The notes below the pieces were generated by a model that saw only the letters and a program-made list of their open reading frames with translations, did no database searches and was not told the origin of the DNA. Below are positions 14,837-23,641 of a stretch of 64,000 nucleotides of DNA, one piece after another. Positions within the stretch are counted from its first letter, which is position 1; each line of letters begins with the position of its first letter. The position numbers were made by a program, and so were the translations under genes. Origin of the DNA: Emergencia timonensis (lineage in GTDB: Bacteria > Bacillota > Clostridia > Peptostreptococcales > Anaerovoracaceae); contig NZ_FLKM01000009.1 of the NCBI RefSeq assembly GCF_900086585.1, forward strand, positions 1 to 64,000. Reading direction: 5' to 3'.

Positions 14837-16509
14837 GCCAATGTCATTAAGTTAGTGGAAAGTAAAAAAAGACTTCATACTAAAAAAAGTATGGGTTTTT
14901 TTTTTCTTTAGGCTATTGACAAACCTCGCAAAATGTGCGGCCGCTTTTACCAGCAAAGAAACGATGGTAAAAGCGGCCCTTGTAATTAGTAGATCATTCA
15001 AATCAAACAAAATTACAAGGAGGTTACATTATGAAAATCGATAGTATTTACCAGAAAATCGGGTCTTGCATCAAACAAATTGACGCAAGCAAAGAAAACC
15101 ATGTGCATTGTCCTGCAAAGGACTTTACCCGCAGCAGAAAAATTTCTTTTTCTGACTGTATGATGTCCGTTGTCTGTATGCACGGCGGAACCCTCTTCTC
15201 TGAGATTTTGGAATATTTTCCCCGTAATATGGATGTGCCCACTGTGTCTGCATATTTGCAGCAACGGGCAAAGATTAAACAAAGTGCTTTCGGGGAACTG
15301 TTTAACGCCACCATAACCCTGCATCAGGAGGCAAAATCTTATCGGGGGTACAGGCTTTTAGCCGCTGACGGAAGTGATGTGCAAATCCCTACAAATCCTA
15401 ATGATACGGACACATTTTTCCCCGGCACCAATGGGCAGAAACCATATAACCTTGTCCATCTTAATGCCCTTTACGATATTTTATCCAATACTTATCAGGA
15501 CGCCGTGGTACAGGACAGACTCAAATTTGCCGAACATGAAGCGTTGAATCAAATGGTGGACCGCTCTCGGATAACGCGGGCCATTTTAACTGCAGACCGT
15601 GGATATGAGTCCTGCAATATAATGGCACATCTGCAGGAAAAGCGCTGGCTCTACCTGATACGGGTGCGGGACATCGATAAAGGCGGAATCATCAGCAGAC
15701 TTGATCTTCCTGGCGATGAAGAATTTGATCTCGATATCGATCTGCAGATGACAAGGAAAGCCTCGAAGAAGACGAAAGAACTTTTTGAGGATAGAAATCA
15801 TTATCGGTATATACCGCCTAATTCAAGACTGGATTATCTTCCCCTACGCTCAGAATATACCCAGGATGCCGCTTTTTACCGGATTCCTTTTAGGGTGGTG
15901 AGATTTAAAATTACACATGGCCAATACGAAACCGTAGTAACAAACCTCTCGGCAAGTGAATTTCCAGCATTGGAACTGAAAAAGCTTTATGCTATGCGCT
16001 GGGGAATTGAAACCTCATTCAGAACATTGAAATACAATGTGGGGATGATTTACTTCCATTCTGTCAGAAAAGACCTGGTGCTGCAGGAACTTTTTTCAAG
16101 ATTGGCTTTTTTCAATATTGTGGCGGTTGTATCAGAAGGACTTTGCAGCACGCACTCAAGCAGGAAATATCCATATAAGGTCAATGCGGCAAAAGCGGTC
16201 CTAATATGCAGAAAGCTATTCCTAAATCAGATTTCCCCACATTCCGCTTATCGGTTATTGTTAAAATCCGTAATACCAATACGGAAAGACCGCAGCTTTG
16301 AGAGAAAATCACATTCAAGAATAGCAATCAACTTCATTTACAGGATATCATAAATCCGGGCATCTGCATACTGGTTTTTCTGCCATCTGTGTGGCTTTTT
16401 TGGCATGCCGTAAAACGAGTATGCGGATTTGATTTTGCTAAAGTAAAAAGACCCCATACTTTTTTTAGTATGAAGTCTTTTTTTACTTTCCACTAACTTA
16501 ATGACATTG
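14837..16509 (+). mobile_element. IS4-family insertion sequence
   Basis: About 1.67 kb bounded by long inverted repeats (near 14839-14896 and 16452-16509) that start AATGTCATTAAGTTAGTGGA and match almost perfectly for over 50 bases. Inside is one transposase gene preceded by a hairpin (GCCGCTTTTACC/GGTAAAAGCGGC, 14941-14979). The flanks share CCCAACCG. An intact frame, full inverted repeats and a target duplication suggest a recent, possibly active insertion. Confidence 0.88.
15031..16353 (+). CDS. IS4-family DDE transposase
   Basis: A 440-residue transposase. The catalytic triad is visible: Asp in LLAADGSDVQIP, Asp in LTADRGYES, and Glu in YAMRWGIETSFRTLK. The last segment fits the IS4 signature Y-x2-R-x3-E-x6-K exactly. 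A beta-strand insertion lies between the second Asp and the Glu, as in IS4 enzymes. AAGGAGG precedes the ATG. The frame is uninterrupted and the element ends are intact. Confidence 0.93.
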   Translation: MKIDSIYQKIGSCIKQIDASKENHVHCPAKDFTRSRKISFSDCMMSVVCMHGGTLFSEILEYFPRNMDVPTVSAYLQQRAKIKQSAFGELFNATITLHQEAKSYRGYRLLAADGSDVQIPTNPNDTDTFFPGTNGQKPYNLVHLNALYDILSNTYQDAVVQDRLKFAEHEALNQMVDRSRITRAILTADRGYESCNIMAHLQEKRWLYLIRVRDIDKGGIISRLDLPGDEEFDLDIDLQMTRKASKKTKELFEDRNHYRYIPPNSRLDYLPLRSEYTQDAAFYRIPFRVVRFKITHGQYETVVTNLSASEFPALELKKLYAMRWGIETSFRTLKYNVGMIYFHSVRKDLVLQELFSRLAFFNIVAVVSEGLCSTHSSRKYPYKVNAAKAVLICRKLFLNQISPHSAYRLLLKSVIPIRKDRSFERKSHSRIAINFIYRIS

Positions 16510-16622
16510 CCCAACCGCCTGTCTTTTTCATCTTTGATATAGCGGTGAACTGAGAAAAGGATTATACTATTGTATTATAGATGTGAGGCGGCAGATATTA
16601 CTTGAATAAGGGGGGCAGTCAG

Positions 16623-17081
16623 ATGAAAATCATAGAATATGAAACACAATATCAGGATGCAATTTTGGAGATTTCATTGGAATGGTTAAACAAATACGAC
16701 ATATTAGAAGAAGTTGACATAGAAATGCTGAAATACCCAGAAAGAATCTTGGAGAAGGATGGGCATATCTTTCTTGCGCAGGAGGAGGATGGTGAGATTT
16801 CCGGCATGGTCATGCTGGAAAACCACGGCGAATCTTGTGAAGTCCTTAAATTTGGCGTTCGAGAAATCTACCAGGGCAGAGGCATCGGGCGCAAGCTGAT
16901 GCGTGAGGCCATTCATGCTGCTAAGGCTGAGGGGAAGAAAAAGCTGACTCTTTGTTCTAACCATCAGCTTTCATCAGCTTTGCATCTGTATCAAGAAATG
17001 GGATTTTGCTATGTCGACCGTGTGCCAAGCTGCTTTGTAATGTCGGATGTTTTTATGGAGGTGGATTTAGGTCTTAAATAG
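16623..17081 (+). CDS. GNAT-family N-acetyltransferase
   Basis: A 152-residue GNAT protein with the acetyl-CoA pyrophosphate loop in QGRGIGRKLMREAIHAAK (about residues 85-102) and the late LYQEMGF motif. The ATG at 16623 follows AAGGGGGG, so an in-frame TTG at 16602 is less likely. It lies immediately after the IS element and is convergent with a phosphodiesterase gene. GNAT proteins acetylate amino groups of small molecules, antibiotics or proteins. The substrate cannot be predicted. Confidence 0.85.
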   Translation: MKIIEYETQYQDAILEISLEWLNKYDILEEVDIEMLKYPERILEKDGHIFLAQEEDGEISGMVMLENHGESCEVLKFGVREIYQGRGIGRKLMREAIHAAKAEGKKKLTLCSNHQLSSALHLYQEMGFCYVDRVPSCFVMSDVFMEVDLGLK

Positions 17082-17086
17082 AAATG

Positions 17087-17560
17087 TTAAGGGATGATTT
17101 TATCTGATGCAGTGATGAGACTTATCCGTTTAACTTGAAATTCACTGCCGTTTGTCTCCAGAACGGCCATGGTTATATCGAGACGAAAACGGCGCTTTCC
17201 GCAGCTTCCAGGATTGAGATAGAAAAGACCGTTTTTTCTCTCCTCTTTATATTGATGGGAATGACCAAAAATAACCACGTCTATTTCAGACAGATCTGGG
17301 GGGAGGTCCTTTTTGTCATGAACCATAAAAAAGCGAATGCCGTCTAACTGAAAGCGTAAAGTTAGAGGGAGTTGATCCGCCCATTCCTTATCATTATTCC
17401 CTCTGACGATATAGAGCGGCGCCAGGGCTGACAGTTGGTTAAAGAGATCCTCTGTATCGATGTCGCCGCTATGAAGAACCACATCACATGTTTTAATGAT
17501 CTCGACAACCTCTGGGCGCAAAAGCCCATGAGTATCAGATAATACAGCTATTTTCATCAT
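17087..17560 (-). CDS. YfcE/MJ0936-family metallophosphodiesterase
   Basis: A 157-residue calcineurin-like phosphodiesterase. Metal ligands appear in order: SDTHG at residue 8, HSGD (about 32), GNND (about 56), VHDKK and FGHSHQY (about 104-110). The size matches the YfcE group, which cleaves phosphodiesters in vitro and whose physiological substrates are mostly unknown. The frame extends 24 codons further upstream to a GTG, but MMKIAVLSDTHG is the typical family start. A second relative is cut by the window end. Confidence 0.88.
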   Translation of the reverse strand: MMKIAVLSDTHGLLRPEVVEIIKTCDVVLHSGDIDTEDLFNQLSALAPLYIVRGNNDKEWADQLPLTLRFQLDGIRFFMVHDKKDLPPDLSEIDVVIFGHSHQYKEERKNGLFYLNPGSCGKRRFRLDITMAVLETNGSEFQVKRISLITASDKIIP

Positions 17561-17655
17561 TATGCTCCTAGATTTTAGCTTCTTTTGTCGATTTATTCTG
17601 CTATTATTATACCCAAAAAAGACCTGTCGCACAATCTGAGCAACAGGTCTTTTTT

Positions 17656-19434
17656 TTATATCACTTTATATTCTTTCAATAACTTTTCTATATCAGTGCC
17701 TTCAATTTTCTTCAGCACTTCTCTTAGGGCCAGCTTTTCTTTAAATCCCAGACCTTCCATTTCGGTAATCTTTTTGCCATCCCTCAGCTGTACAGTGGCG
17801 TTGAGCAGGTCGCGGATATCGTAGACGCTGCCCCAGACTTCAGGAACACCCCGGTCGATGTCCAAAAGGGTGTAGACAGCCTCCATGCCAGTACGCATGG
17901 AATATTCTGTCGTAAAGATGGTGTCGCGCTTTGTCTCAACAAACTGTCCGAGAAATGCGAAATTGACACTGCCTTCTGGCACCACCTCTGGCCTGTCGCC
18001 GGCGGCACGAGGCATAAAGAAGGCTGTGATATAAGGCATCATGCAGGGAACCGTGTTGGCGCTGTTTTCCGCCATCTCTTCGATTTCGGCTTCTGGCACG
18101 CCCAGGTGATACAGCCATTCCATGCAGATCTCTTTTCCTGTGCACTCGCGCATCGGTTTCTTGACAAAGTTTCCCGCCTTGTCGCTGAACAGCCCGTAAA
18201 TCCAGCCTACAAGCTGATCCTTTGGCTGCGTGCGGAATTGCGGCTGTCTGTTGAAAGTCCAGCTCAAGAGCCAGTTGGAATCTTTGACTGTGACGATGCC
18301 GCCAGTTACGACCTTTCCGCTGAATGGGTCGCGTTTACAGATGTCTTTGATGTAAGGCACAATTCTCTGATCGAGGGTCGTCACCGTTGCTGACATCCAG
18401 TTACTCTTTTCCGGATCGTAGCAGAACTTGTCGGGGTTGCCAAAGGCTGAATCCTGTGCTGCGATTTTCCGCCACATATCCCAGCCGCCGCCTTCTTTTA
18501 TTTTGCTGTTAAACGGAGCAGAGGTATTCTGGGAGCCGATGGAGGAATTCTCCACACAGCCGCCGTTGGTGATAAAGACCAGATCCTCTTCAGTGAGATC
18601 GATGGAGTCTTCTTTGCCTTCGAAGAGAATATCGATACGCTTTGCAGCTTTTTTATCCGGTTGGATATCAAATTCTACGTTAACTACCTTCGTGTGATAG
18701 TGGAACTGCACATTATAGGATTCCAAATATTTAATCATAGGCAGAATCATGGATTCGTATTGATTGTATTTTGTAAATCTCAGCGCTCTGAAATCAGGAA
18801 GACCGCCTACGTGATGGATATACCTGCGGATATAGAGTTTCATTTCCAGCGCACTGTGCCAGTTCTCAAACGCGAACATGGTGCGCCAATAGAGCCAGAA
18901 GTTGGAGCTCAGGACTTCCTCGTCAAAGATTTCATCGATGCGCTTGTCGTAGAGTTTTTCATCGGGAGTGAAGAAAAGCTGCATGATTTCCATCGCCCCT
19001 TTGTCTGACAGCCCGAATTTACCGTCGGTATGGGCATCCTCTCCACGATTTATAGTGGCGCGCATCAGAGAATAATTCGGATCTTTTTTGTTGAGCCAGT
19101 AATATTCATCCAGTACGCTGACCCCTTCAGTTTCGATTGACGGAATGGAGCGGAATAAATCCCACATACATTCAAAATGGTTATCCATTTCACGTCCGCC
19201 TCTCATGACATAGCCCACATTGTCAAATTTATAGCCGTCACAGGCGCCGCCCGGCAGAGCCTCTTTCTCTAAGATGTGTATGTGTTCGCCTTTCATCTGG
19301 CCGTCGCGGACCAAATAGCAGGCTGCCGTCAAAGCGGCCAGACCGGAACCAACGATATAAGCTGATTTATTGTCCACACCTTCTGGTTTTACAGGGTGTG
19401 CAAAAGCTTCATAATTTCCACTTGCGTAATACAT
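17656..19434 (-). CDS. ohyA: Oleate hydratase (MCRA family)
   Basis: An FAD-dependent enzyme that adds water to the cis-9 double bond of unsaturated fatty acids, for example oleate to 10-hydroxystearate. This detoxifies host-derived fatty acids. The 592-residue protein has the N-terminal dinucleotide-binding loop IVGSGLAALTAACYLV (about residues 27-42) and the family motifs GGREM, FEPW-like FENWHSALEMKLY and MMPYITAFFMPRA. GAGGAGG precedes the ATG. A TetR gene and an Fe-S reductase gene lie upstream on the same strand, and the TetR protein is the likely regulator. Confidence 0.95.
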   Translation of the reverse strand: MYYASGNYEAFAHPVKPEGVDNKSAYIVGSGLAALTAACYLVRDGQMKGEHIHILEKEALPGGACDGYKFDNVGYVMRGGREMDNHFECMWDLFRSIPSIETEGVSVLDEYYWLNKKDPNYSLMRATINRGEDAHTDGKFGLSDKGAMEIMQLFFTPDEKLYDKRIDEIFDEEVLSSNFWLYWRTMFAFENWHSALEMKLYIRRYIHHVGGLPDFRALRFTKYNQYESMILPMIKYLESYNVQFHYHTKVVNVEFDIQPDKKAAKRIDILFEGKEDSIDLTEEDLVFITNGGCVENSSIGSQNTSAPFNSKIKEGGGWDMWRKIAAQDSAFGNPDKFCYDPEKSNWMSATVTTLDQRIVPYIKDICKRDPFSGKVVTGGIVTVKDSNWLLSWTFNRQPQFRTQPKDQLVGWIYGLFSDKAGNFVKKPMRECTGKEICMEWLYHLGVPEAEIEEMAENSANTVPCMMPYITAFFMPRAAGDRPEVVPEGSVNFAFLGQFVETKRDTIFTTEYSMRTGMEAVYTLLDIDRGVPEVWGSVYDIRDLLNATVQLRDGKKITEMEGLGFKEKLALREVLKKIEGTDIEKLLKEYKVI

Positions 19435-19510
19435 TTGATTACCTCCTCAATTATCTTTATTCGATGGTCTTAGAATAAATCACTTTAACTGAGGCGGCAA
19501 TCAACAAAAA

Positions 19511-19545
19511 ACAGCCGATGATAAAAAATTAATCATCGGCTGCTG
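19511..19545 (-). terminator. Terminator at the end of the TetR gene
   Basis: CAGCCGATGAT and ATCATCGGCTG form a long stem at the 3' end of the TetR coding region, separating it from ohyA. Confidence 0.6.
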
Positions 19546-20113
19546 TTTGATAAGTTTTGTTTGTTCTAAACCTACTGAGCGCCTTTTTGATGTCGCCCTG
19601 GAGGAGCACAGCCAGTCGTTCTATGATTTGCAATGGATCTGCTTTCATTCCGTTCTTAATCCAATCTAAAATCAGACCGACAAAGGCGTATTTGTAAAAA
19701 TCGGCAATAAACTTTTTATCGTCATCTCTCACCTCCAGACCGGCGGCATTTTCCTCAATAACACCAATCAAAAGATCGTAGGTTAATTTGTAAAGATAAA
19801 TTTCAATCTGCTCTCTGTTTACGGAGTGATAGATATTCATGACAATCTGTTTGTTGTCCGAAACTGCGTTAAAAATCTGCAGAAACCCTTGCTGCCAGGT
19901 ATTGTAAGTCTTTTTTCCGTTGAGAACCTTGTTGGCTTCACGAATCCAGGACCACTCTAACAGATCGTAGATATCCTGGAAATGATAGTAAAAGGTCATC
20001 CGATTGACGCCGCAGTGTTCCGTGATATCTGAGATTGTGATTTTGTCCACAGTCCGGGTTTCCAAAAGAGTTTTTAAGGAGTCAGCCAGGGCATTTTTCG
20101 TCATCTGCGCCAT
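19529..20113 (-). CDS. TetR/AcrR-family regulator
   Basis: A 194-residue repressor-type protein. The N-terminal helix-turn-helix (ITISDITEHCGVNRMTFYYH, about residues 23-42) is classical TetR. The C-terminal half looks like the TetR_C_8/DhaS-like ligand domain. It begins five bases after the aldo/keto reductase stop, so the two are cotranscribed. Fatty-acid-responsive TetR regulators often sit beside oleate hydratase genes, so ohyA is the likely target (inference from position). Confidence 0.9.
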   Translation of the reverse strand: MAQMTKNALADSLKTLLETRTVDKITISDITEHCGVNRMTFYYHFQDIYDLLEWSWIREANKVLNGKKTYNTWQQGFLQIFNAVSDNKQIVMNIYHSVNREQIEIYLYKLTYDLLIGVIEENAAGLEVRDDDKKFIADFYKYAFVGLILDWIKNGMKADPLQIIERLAVLLQGDIKKALSRFRTNKTYQTAADD

Positions 20114-20118
20114 GAAGT

Positions 20119-21258
20119 TTATTCTCCCATCTCAGCCAACTGTGCGTACTTGGCATCAATCTCTTTCAGCTTGTCTATGATGCTGATCTTCTGTGGACAG
20201 TGAGACTCGCAGGCGCCGCATTCAATGCAGTCTTTTGCATTTGGCGTACATTTGTTGTATTGACCGGAAAGGGACCCCCAAATCCAGTGAAAACCTTTGC
20301 TGGCAGCTTCATTGTACATCTTGAAGATCTCCGGGATTTTGACGCCGGAAGGACATTCGTAACAGTAATTACAACCGGTGCAGGGCACCAGAATATCCGC
20401 TTGAAGGACTTTGACGGCTTCTGATATCGCTTCCTTTTCCTTGTCAATCATAGCCGGGCCATTAAAGATCTCGATATTTTCCTTCATCTGCGCCAGTGTT
20501 GACATGCCGGAAAGGGTGCAGAGGATACCAGGCAGTTCGTTGATAAAGCGCAGTGCATAGGAGGCGTAGCTGGCGCCAGTATCGGTACCGTCCAGCACTT
20601 TCCGGGCTGTTTCGCTGAGAGGGTTAGCCAACATGCCGCCGCGCAGAGGCTCCATGACGACGACAGGGGTATCAAATTCTCTGGCAATTTGATATAGTTC
20701 TTTCGCTCCATACAAATCCCAATCCATATAGTTGAGCTGGAGCTGGATAAATTCCAAATCCTGACCATAGTCAGTGAGAACCTGTCTCAAAAGATCAGGG
20801 CCGCAGTGAAAGGATGCGCCCAGGTGACGGATGCGTCCCGCCGCCTTTTCTTCCCGCAGGTATTCGATCATGTGCAGGCGCGGCACGTTCGGCCAGCTTT
20901 CCTCGTCCAAACTGTGCAGCAGATAAAAGTCAAAGTAATCTGTTCTGCACTTTGAAAGCTGGCCTTCGAAGATTTTACCCGCATCATCTTCGGTGCTGCA
21001 AAGCCAGGTGGGCAGTTTGTCAGCTAAATAGTAGCTGGTTCGCTGGTGTTTGGCCAAGGCAGCCCCTACAAAATCTTCTGATTCACCTTCGTGATATTTG
21101 TAGGCGGTATCGATGTAATTGATGCCGTTGGCTAAAGCGTAATCGATCATTTCCTGTCCAGCAGCGTAGTCGATTTTTCCCTGGTCGTCCATGGGCAGAC
21201 GCATGGTGCCGAATCCGAGACGGGATATTTTTTTGTCCTTGAATTCTGTATAGTTCAT
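20119..21258 (-). CDS. Aldo/keto reductase with C-terminal 2x[4Fe-4S] domain
   Basis: A 379-residue protein with an aldo/keto reductase barrel (LGFGTMRLP, then the GINYIDTAYKYHEGESE region holding the catalytic Asp and Tyr, then Lys and His). The C-terminal ferredoxin-like domain shows CTGCNYCYECP and CIECGACESHCPQ. Such fused reductases are common in anaerobes and may take electrons from ferredoxin rather than NADPH. AAGGAGG precedes the ATG. It leads the operon with the TetR gene. The carbonyl substrate is unknown. Confidence 0.9.
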   Translation of the reverse strand: MNYTEFKDKKISRLGFGTMRLPMDDQGKIDYAAGQEMIDYALANGINYIDTAYKYHEGESEDFVGAALAKHQRTSYYLADKLPTWLCSTEDDAGKIFEGQLSKCRTDYFDFYLLHSLDEESWPNVPRLHMIEYLREEKAAGRIRHLGASFHCGPDLLRQVLTDYGQDLEFIQLQLNYMDWDLYGAKELYQIAREFDTPVVVMEPLRGGMLANPLSETARKVLDGTDTGASYASYALRFINELPGILCTLSGMSTLAQMKENIEIFNGPAMIDKEKEAISEAVKVLQADILVPCTGCNYCYECPSGVKIPEIFKMYNEAASKGFHWIWGSLSGQYNKCTPNAKDCIECGACESHCPQKISIIDKLKEIDAKYAQLAEMGE

Positions 21259-21436
21259 ATGTAGGTACCTCCTTCAGTATAAAGCCATTATACATGATAG
21301 TTTTGTGCGGGTAAATAGGCTTGCTTCTGAAACTTGGTTCACGAGGGGGAATCCGCGAAATATTTTGTCCAATTATAGAGGAAAACAGTGTATAATGAAA
21401 GGGAGATAAATTTAAATCAGAAAGTAAGACGAAAGT

Positions 21437-22090
21437 ATGAATAAAACAAAGAGCATATACATCATGATTTCCCAGACCAATACAAGATTTGCCCGTCTTG
21501 TCCGCAAATTTGGCAAGACCCATTACAACCATGCGGCCGTTGCCCTCGACGAGGAGCTGGAACAGCTGTACGCCTTTGCCCGGCCCAAGCATAAGGCAGT
21601 TTTGCTTGCGCGCCTGGTGAAAGAAAATGTTCACCGTTACACATTAGGGAAAGAACAGACCGTCAATGTGGTAATCTTTAAAATAGACGTGACAATGCGG
21701 CAGTATTTATGGGTGAAAAATACCATTGAACAGATTTATGCAGACAAAGAATACATATACAATCTGCTGTCAGTTTTGTCCTACCCTGTTTCGAGAGGGT
21801 TTAGCACATATAAGGCTTTCTCCTGCATTGAATTTGCCATGTTCATTTTGAAGGCTCTGAGTTATGATATTCCCAAGCCACTGTACCGCTACAAGCCGGA
21901 TGACCTGCTGCCTTTGCTGTACAAGGATATTTGCTATCAAGGAGACATTTTGGAATACAAAGAGGACAGCGGATATGATTATGAATACTTTTCACCGTGG
22001 ACTTTCCACCTTTTCTGGGACAGCGTAATCACTTTAATGTGGCTCTTTATGCGTACCTTTGTGAGAAGGCAGAGAAAAGAAACGAAATGA
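21437..22090 (+). CDS. Permuted papain-like (YiiX/NlpC-type) membrane-linked protein
   Basis: A 217-residue protein. A His in THYNHAAVALDEELEQLYAF (about residue 34) precedes a Cys in AFSCIEFAMFILKAL (about residue 136). This is the reversed order of the permuted papain-like fold found in YiiX and LRAT-type hydrolases. The C-terminus has one hydrophobic stretch (FWDSVITLMWLFM) and a basic tail, suggesting membrane attachment. The start codon is uncertain, with only a weak ribosome-binding site and another Met at residue 10. It precedes an arginase-fold gene by 16 bases. Substrate unknown. Confidence 0.55.
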   Translation: MNKTKSIYIMISQTNTRFARLVRKFGKTHYNHAAVALDEELEQLYAFARPKHKAVLLARLVKENVHRYTLGKEQTVNVVIFKIDVTMRQYLWVKNTIEQIYADKEYIYNLLSVLSYPVSRGFSTYKAFSCIEFAMFILKALSYDIPKPLYRYKPDDLLPLLYKDICYQGDILEYKEDSGYDYEYFSPWTFHLFWDSVITLMWLFMRTFVRRQRKETK

Positions 22091-22106
22091 TGAAGGAGGT
22101 TACAAG

Positions 22107-22943
22107 GTGAGTAAAAAACACTTAAATTTGTCAGTACCCCAATGGCAGGGAAGTGGACAGGATTACAGCATCTATCATGGCGCTTTTGCCCTGATGGAAA
22201 ACTATCTTCAGGGTTTTGCATTGACCCAGGCTGTTATCACCGATCAGCCCATCACTCCTGTCAAGAATGACATTCTCGGTTATGATGAAATTTTGGCGCA
22301 GATGAAGCAGATCAACGAGCTTTTGAAAATGGAAAAACCAGATACCATTTTCACCGTCGGCGGCGGCTGCGATGCGGATCTGAGCGCTATGGCGTACTTA
22401 AACAGCGTTACCGATGGAGATATGGCTCTGCTCTATATCGATGCCCATGGAGATTTAAACACGCCAGAGTCGTCAAATAGCAAGCTGTTCTACGGCATGT
22501 CCCTGCGCGCCTTGCTGGGAGATAGCGCTGCGGAAATCGTTAGAAATCTGCCGTCGACCCTTACTCCGGAACAGCTGGTCATGTGTGCAAATCGGGCTTT
22601 GGATGCAGAAGAGGAACGATATATTCATGAAGAGGGGATCGTCTCTCTTTCGGTGAAAGAAATTGAAGATGATCCCACAGCGGCAGCAAAGTGTCTTAAG
22701 GATAAAGGCTACCAATCTGTCTATGTCCATATTGATTTGGACGCTCTCGATCCTGAAGAGTTTCCCTATGCGCCGGTTCCTGAACCATACGGACTAAAAG
22801 CGCAGACCTTTATCAAAATGCTTTTGGCTGTTGCTGAGCAGTGCCACATTGTCGGGCTCGGTCTATTGGAATACAGCGGAACCGAAGACAGTCCCCGATC
22901 AGAAATCATAGAAAAAATTGTTGAAATCGGCGTACAGCTTTAA
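22107..22943 (+). CDS. Arginase/agmatinase-superfamily hydrolase
   Basis: A 278-residue ureohydrolase-fold protein starting at GTG after AAGGAGG. The manganese site is recognisable: DAHGDLN (about residues 112-118) and DLDALDP (about residues 211-217). The first motif, normally GGDHS, reads VGGGCDADLS, so the usual His ligand appears to be Cys. Related proteins with Cys there exist, and their substrates are mostly undefined. The protein may hydrolyse a guanidino or formimidoyl compound, or may have altered activity. It lies between the papain-like gene and a CAT-like gene in one operon. Confidence 0.8.
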   Translation: MSKKHLNLSVPQWQGSGQDYSIYHGAFALMENYLQGFALTQAVITDQPITPVKNDILGYDEILAQMKQINELLKMEKPDTIFTVGGGCDADLSAMAYLNSVTDGDMALLYIDAHGDLNTPESSNSKLFYGMSLRALLGDSAAEIVRNLPSTLTPEQLVMCANRALDAEEERYIHEEGIVSLSVKEIEDDPTAAAKCLKDKGYQSVYVHIDLDALDPEEFPYAPVPEPYGLKAQTFIKMLLAVAEQCHIVGLGLLEYSGTEDSPRSEIIEKIVEIGVQL

Positions 22944-22963
22944 ACGCTAGAAAGAGGACTTGT

Positions 22964-23593
22964 GTGAGAGAAATAGATTTAGAGACGTGGAATCGTGCCC
23001 ATCTGTTCAGGCAGTATCAGGGCGCTGATCTGCCTTACATCATCATCAGCGCGCGGACAGATGTGACAGGACTCCTCAAATGGTCAAAAGCAAATCAGGT
23101 ATCTTTCTATTTTGCGCTAGTACACATAGCGACGCAGACGGCTGACAAAATAGAGAACTTTCATTACCGCTTCGACGGAGATAAGATTCTGCGAATTGAT
23201 CACAACGTTCCGCTTTTAACCCATATGAGAAAGGGGGAGGATCTGTTCATCATGCTGGAAGGAATGGTGACAGAGGATCGTCTGCAGTTTTGCCGCGACT
23301 TGAGAGAAAAAGCCGACAACCAGTACTATAATAGAAGGGAAACTGTCTTTCACAGACACGATATGATTAGCTTTTCCTGTATGCCATGGATTGACTATAC
23401 TCAGTTCGTACGGACGATTATCAGAGATGGTGAGGATAATAATCCCAAATTATCGTGGGGCAAGTATACTACAGATGAACAGGGCAGAACGACGCTGAAT
23501 TTCTCTGTGCAAGTTCATCACGGGCTTATGGACGGCTATCACGTGGGCATGTTCTACCAGGAATTGCAGAAAGCGTTAGATGCAATAAAATAG
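22964..23593 (+). CDS. CatA-like chloramphenicol acetyltransferase family protein
   Basis: A 209-residue type A CAT-like trimeric acyltransferase. The C-terminal catalytic HHxxxDG motif is intact (VHHGLMDGYHVG, about residues 184-195). The N-terminal WNRAHLFRQYQ and the SFSCMPWIDYTQF segments are also typical. Many CAT-like proteins in Clostridia are not resistance enzymes, so the natural substrate is uncertain. It starts with GTG and closes the three-gene operon before a bidirectional terminator. Confidence 0.85.
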   Translation: MREIDLETWNRAHLFRQYQGADLPYIIISARTDVTGLLKWSKANQVSFYFALVHIATQTADKIENFHYRFDGDKILRIDHNVPLLTHMRKGEDLFIMLEGMVTEDRLQFCRDLREKADNQYYNRRETVFHRHDMISFSCMPWIDYTQFVRTIIRDGEDNNPKLSWGKYTTDEQGRTTLNFSVQVHHGLMDGYHVGMFYQELQKALDAIK

Positions 23594-23630
23594 AGGGCTG
23601 TCACATACAGCCCTCTTACTTTTTCCGATA
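23593..23630. terminator. Bidirectional terminator
   Basis: AGAGGGCTGT and ACAGCCCTCT form a 10-bp stem with a five-base loop between convergent genes. Confidence 0.85.
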
Positions 23631-23641
23631 GAAAAACCTTT

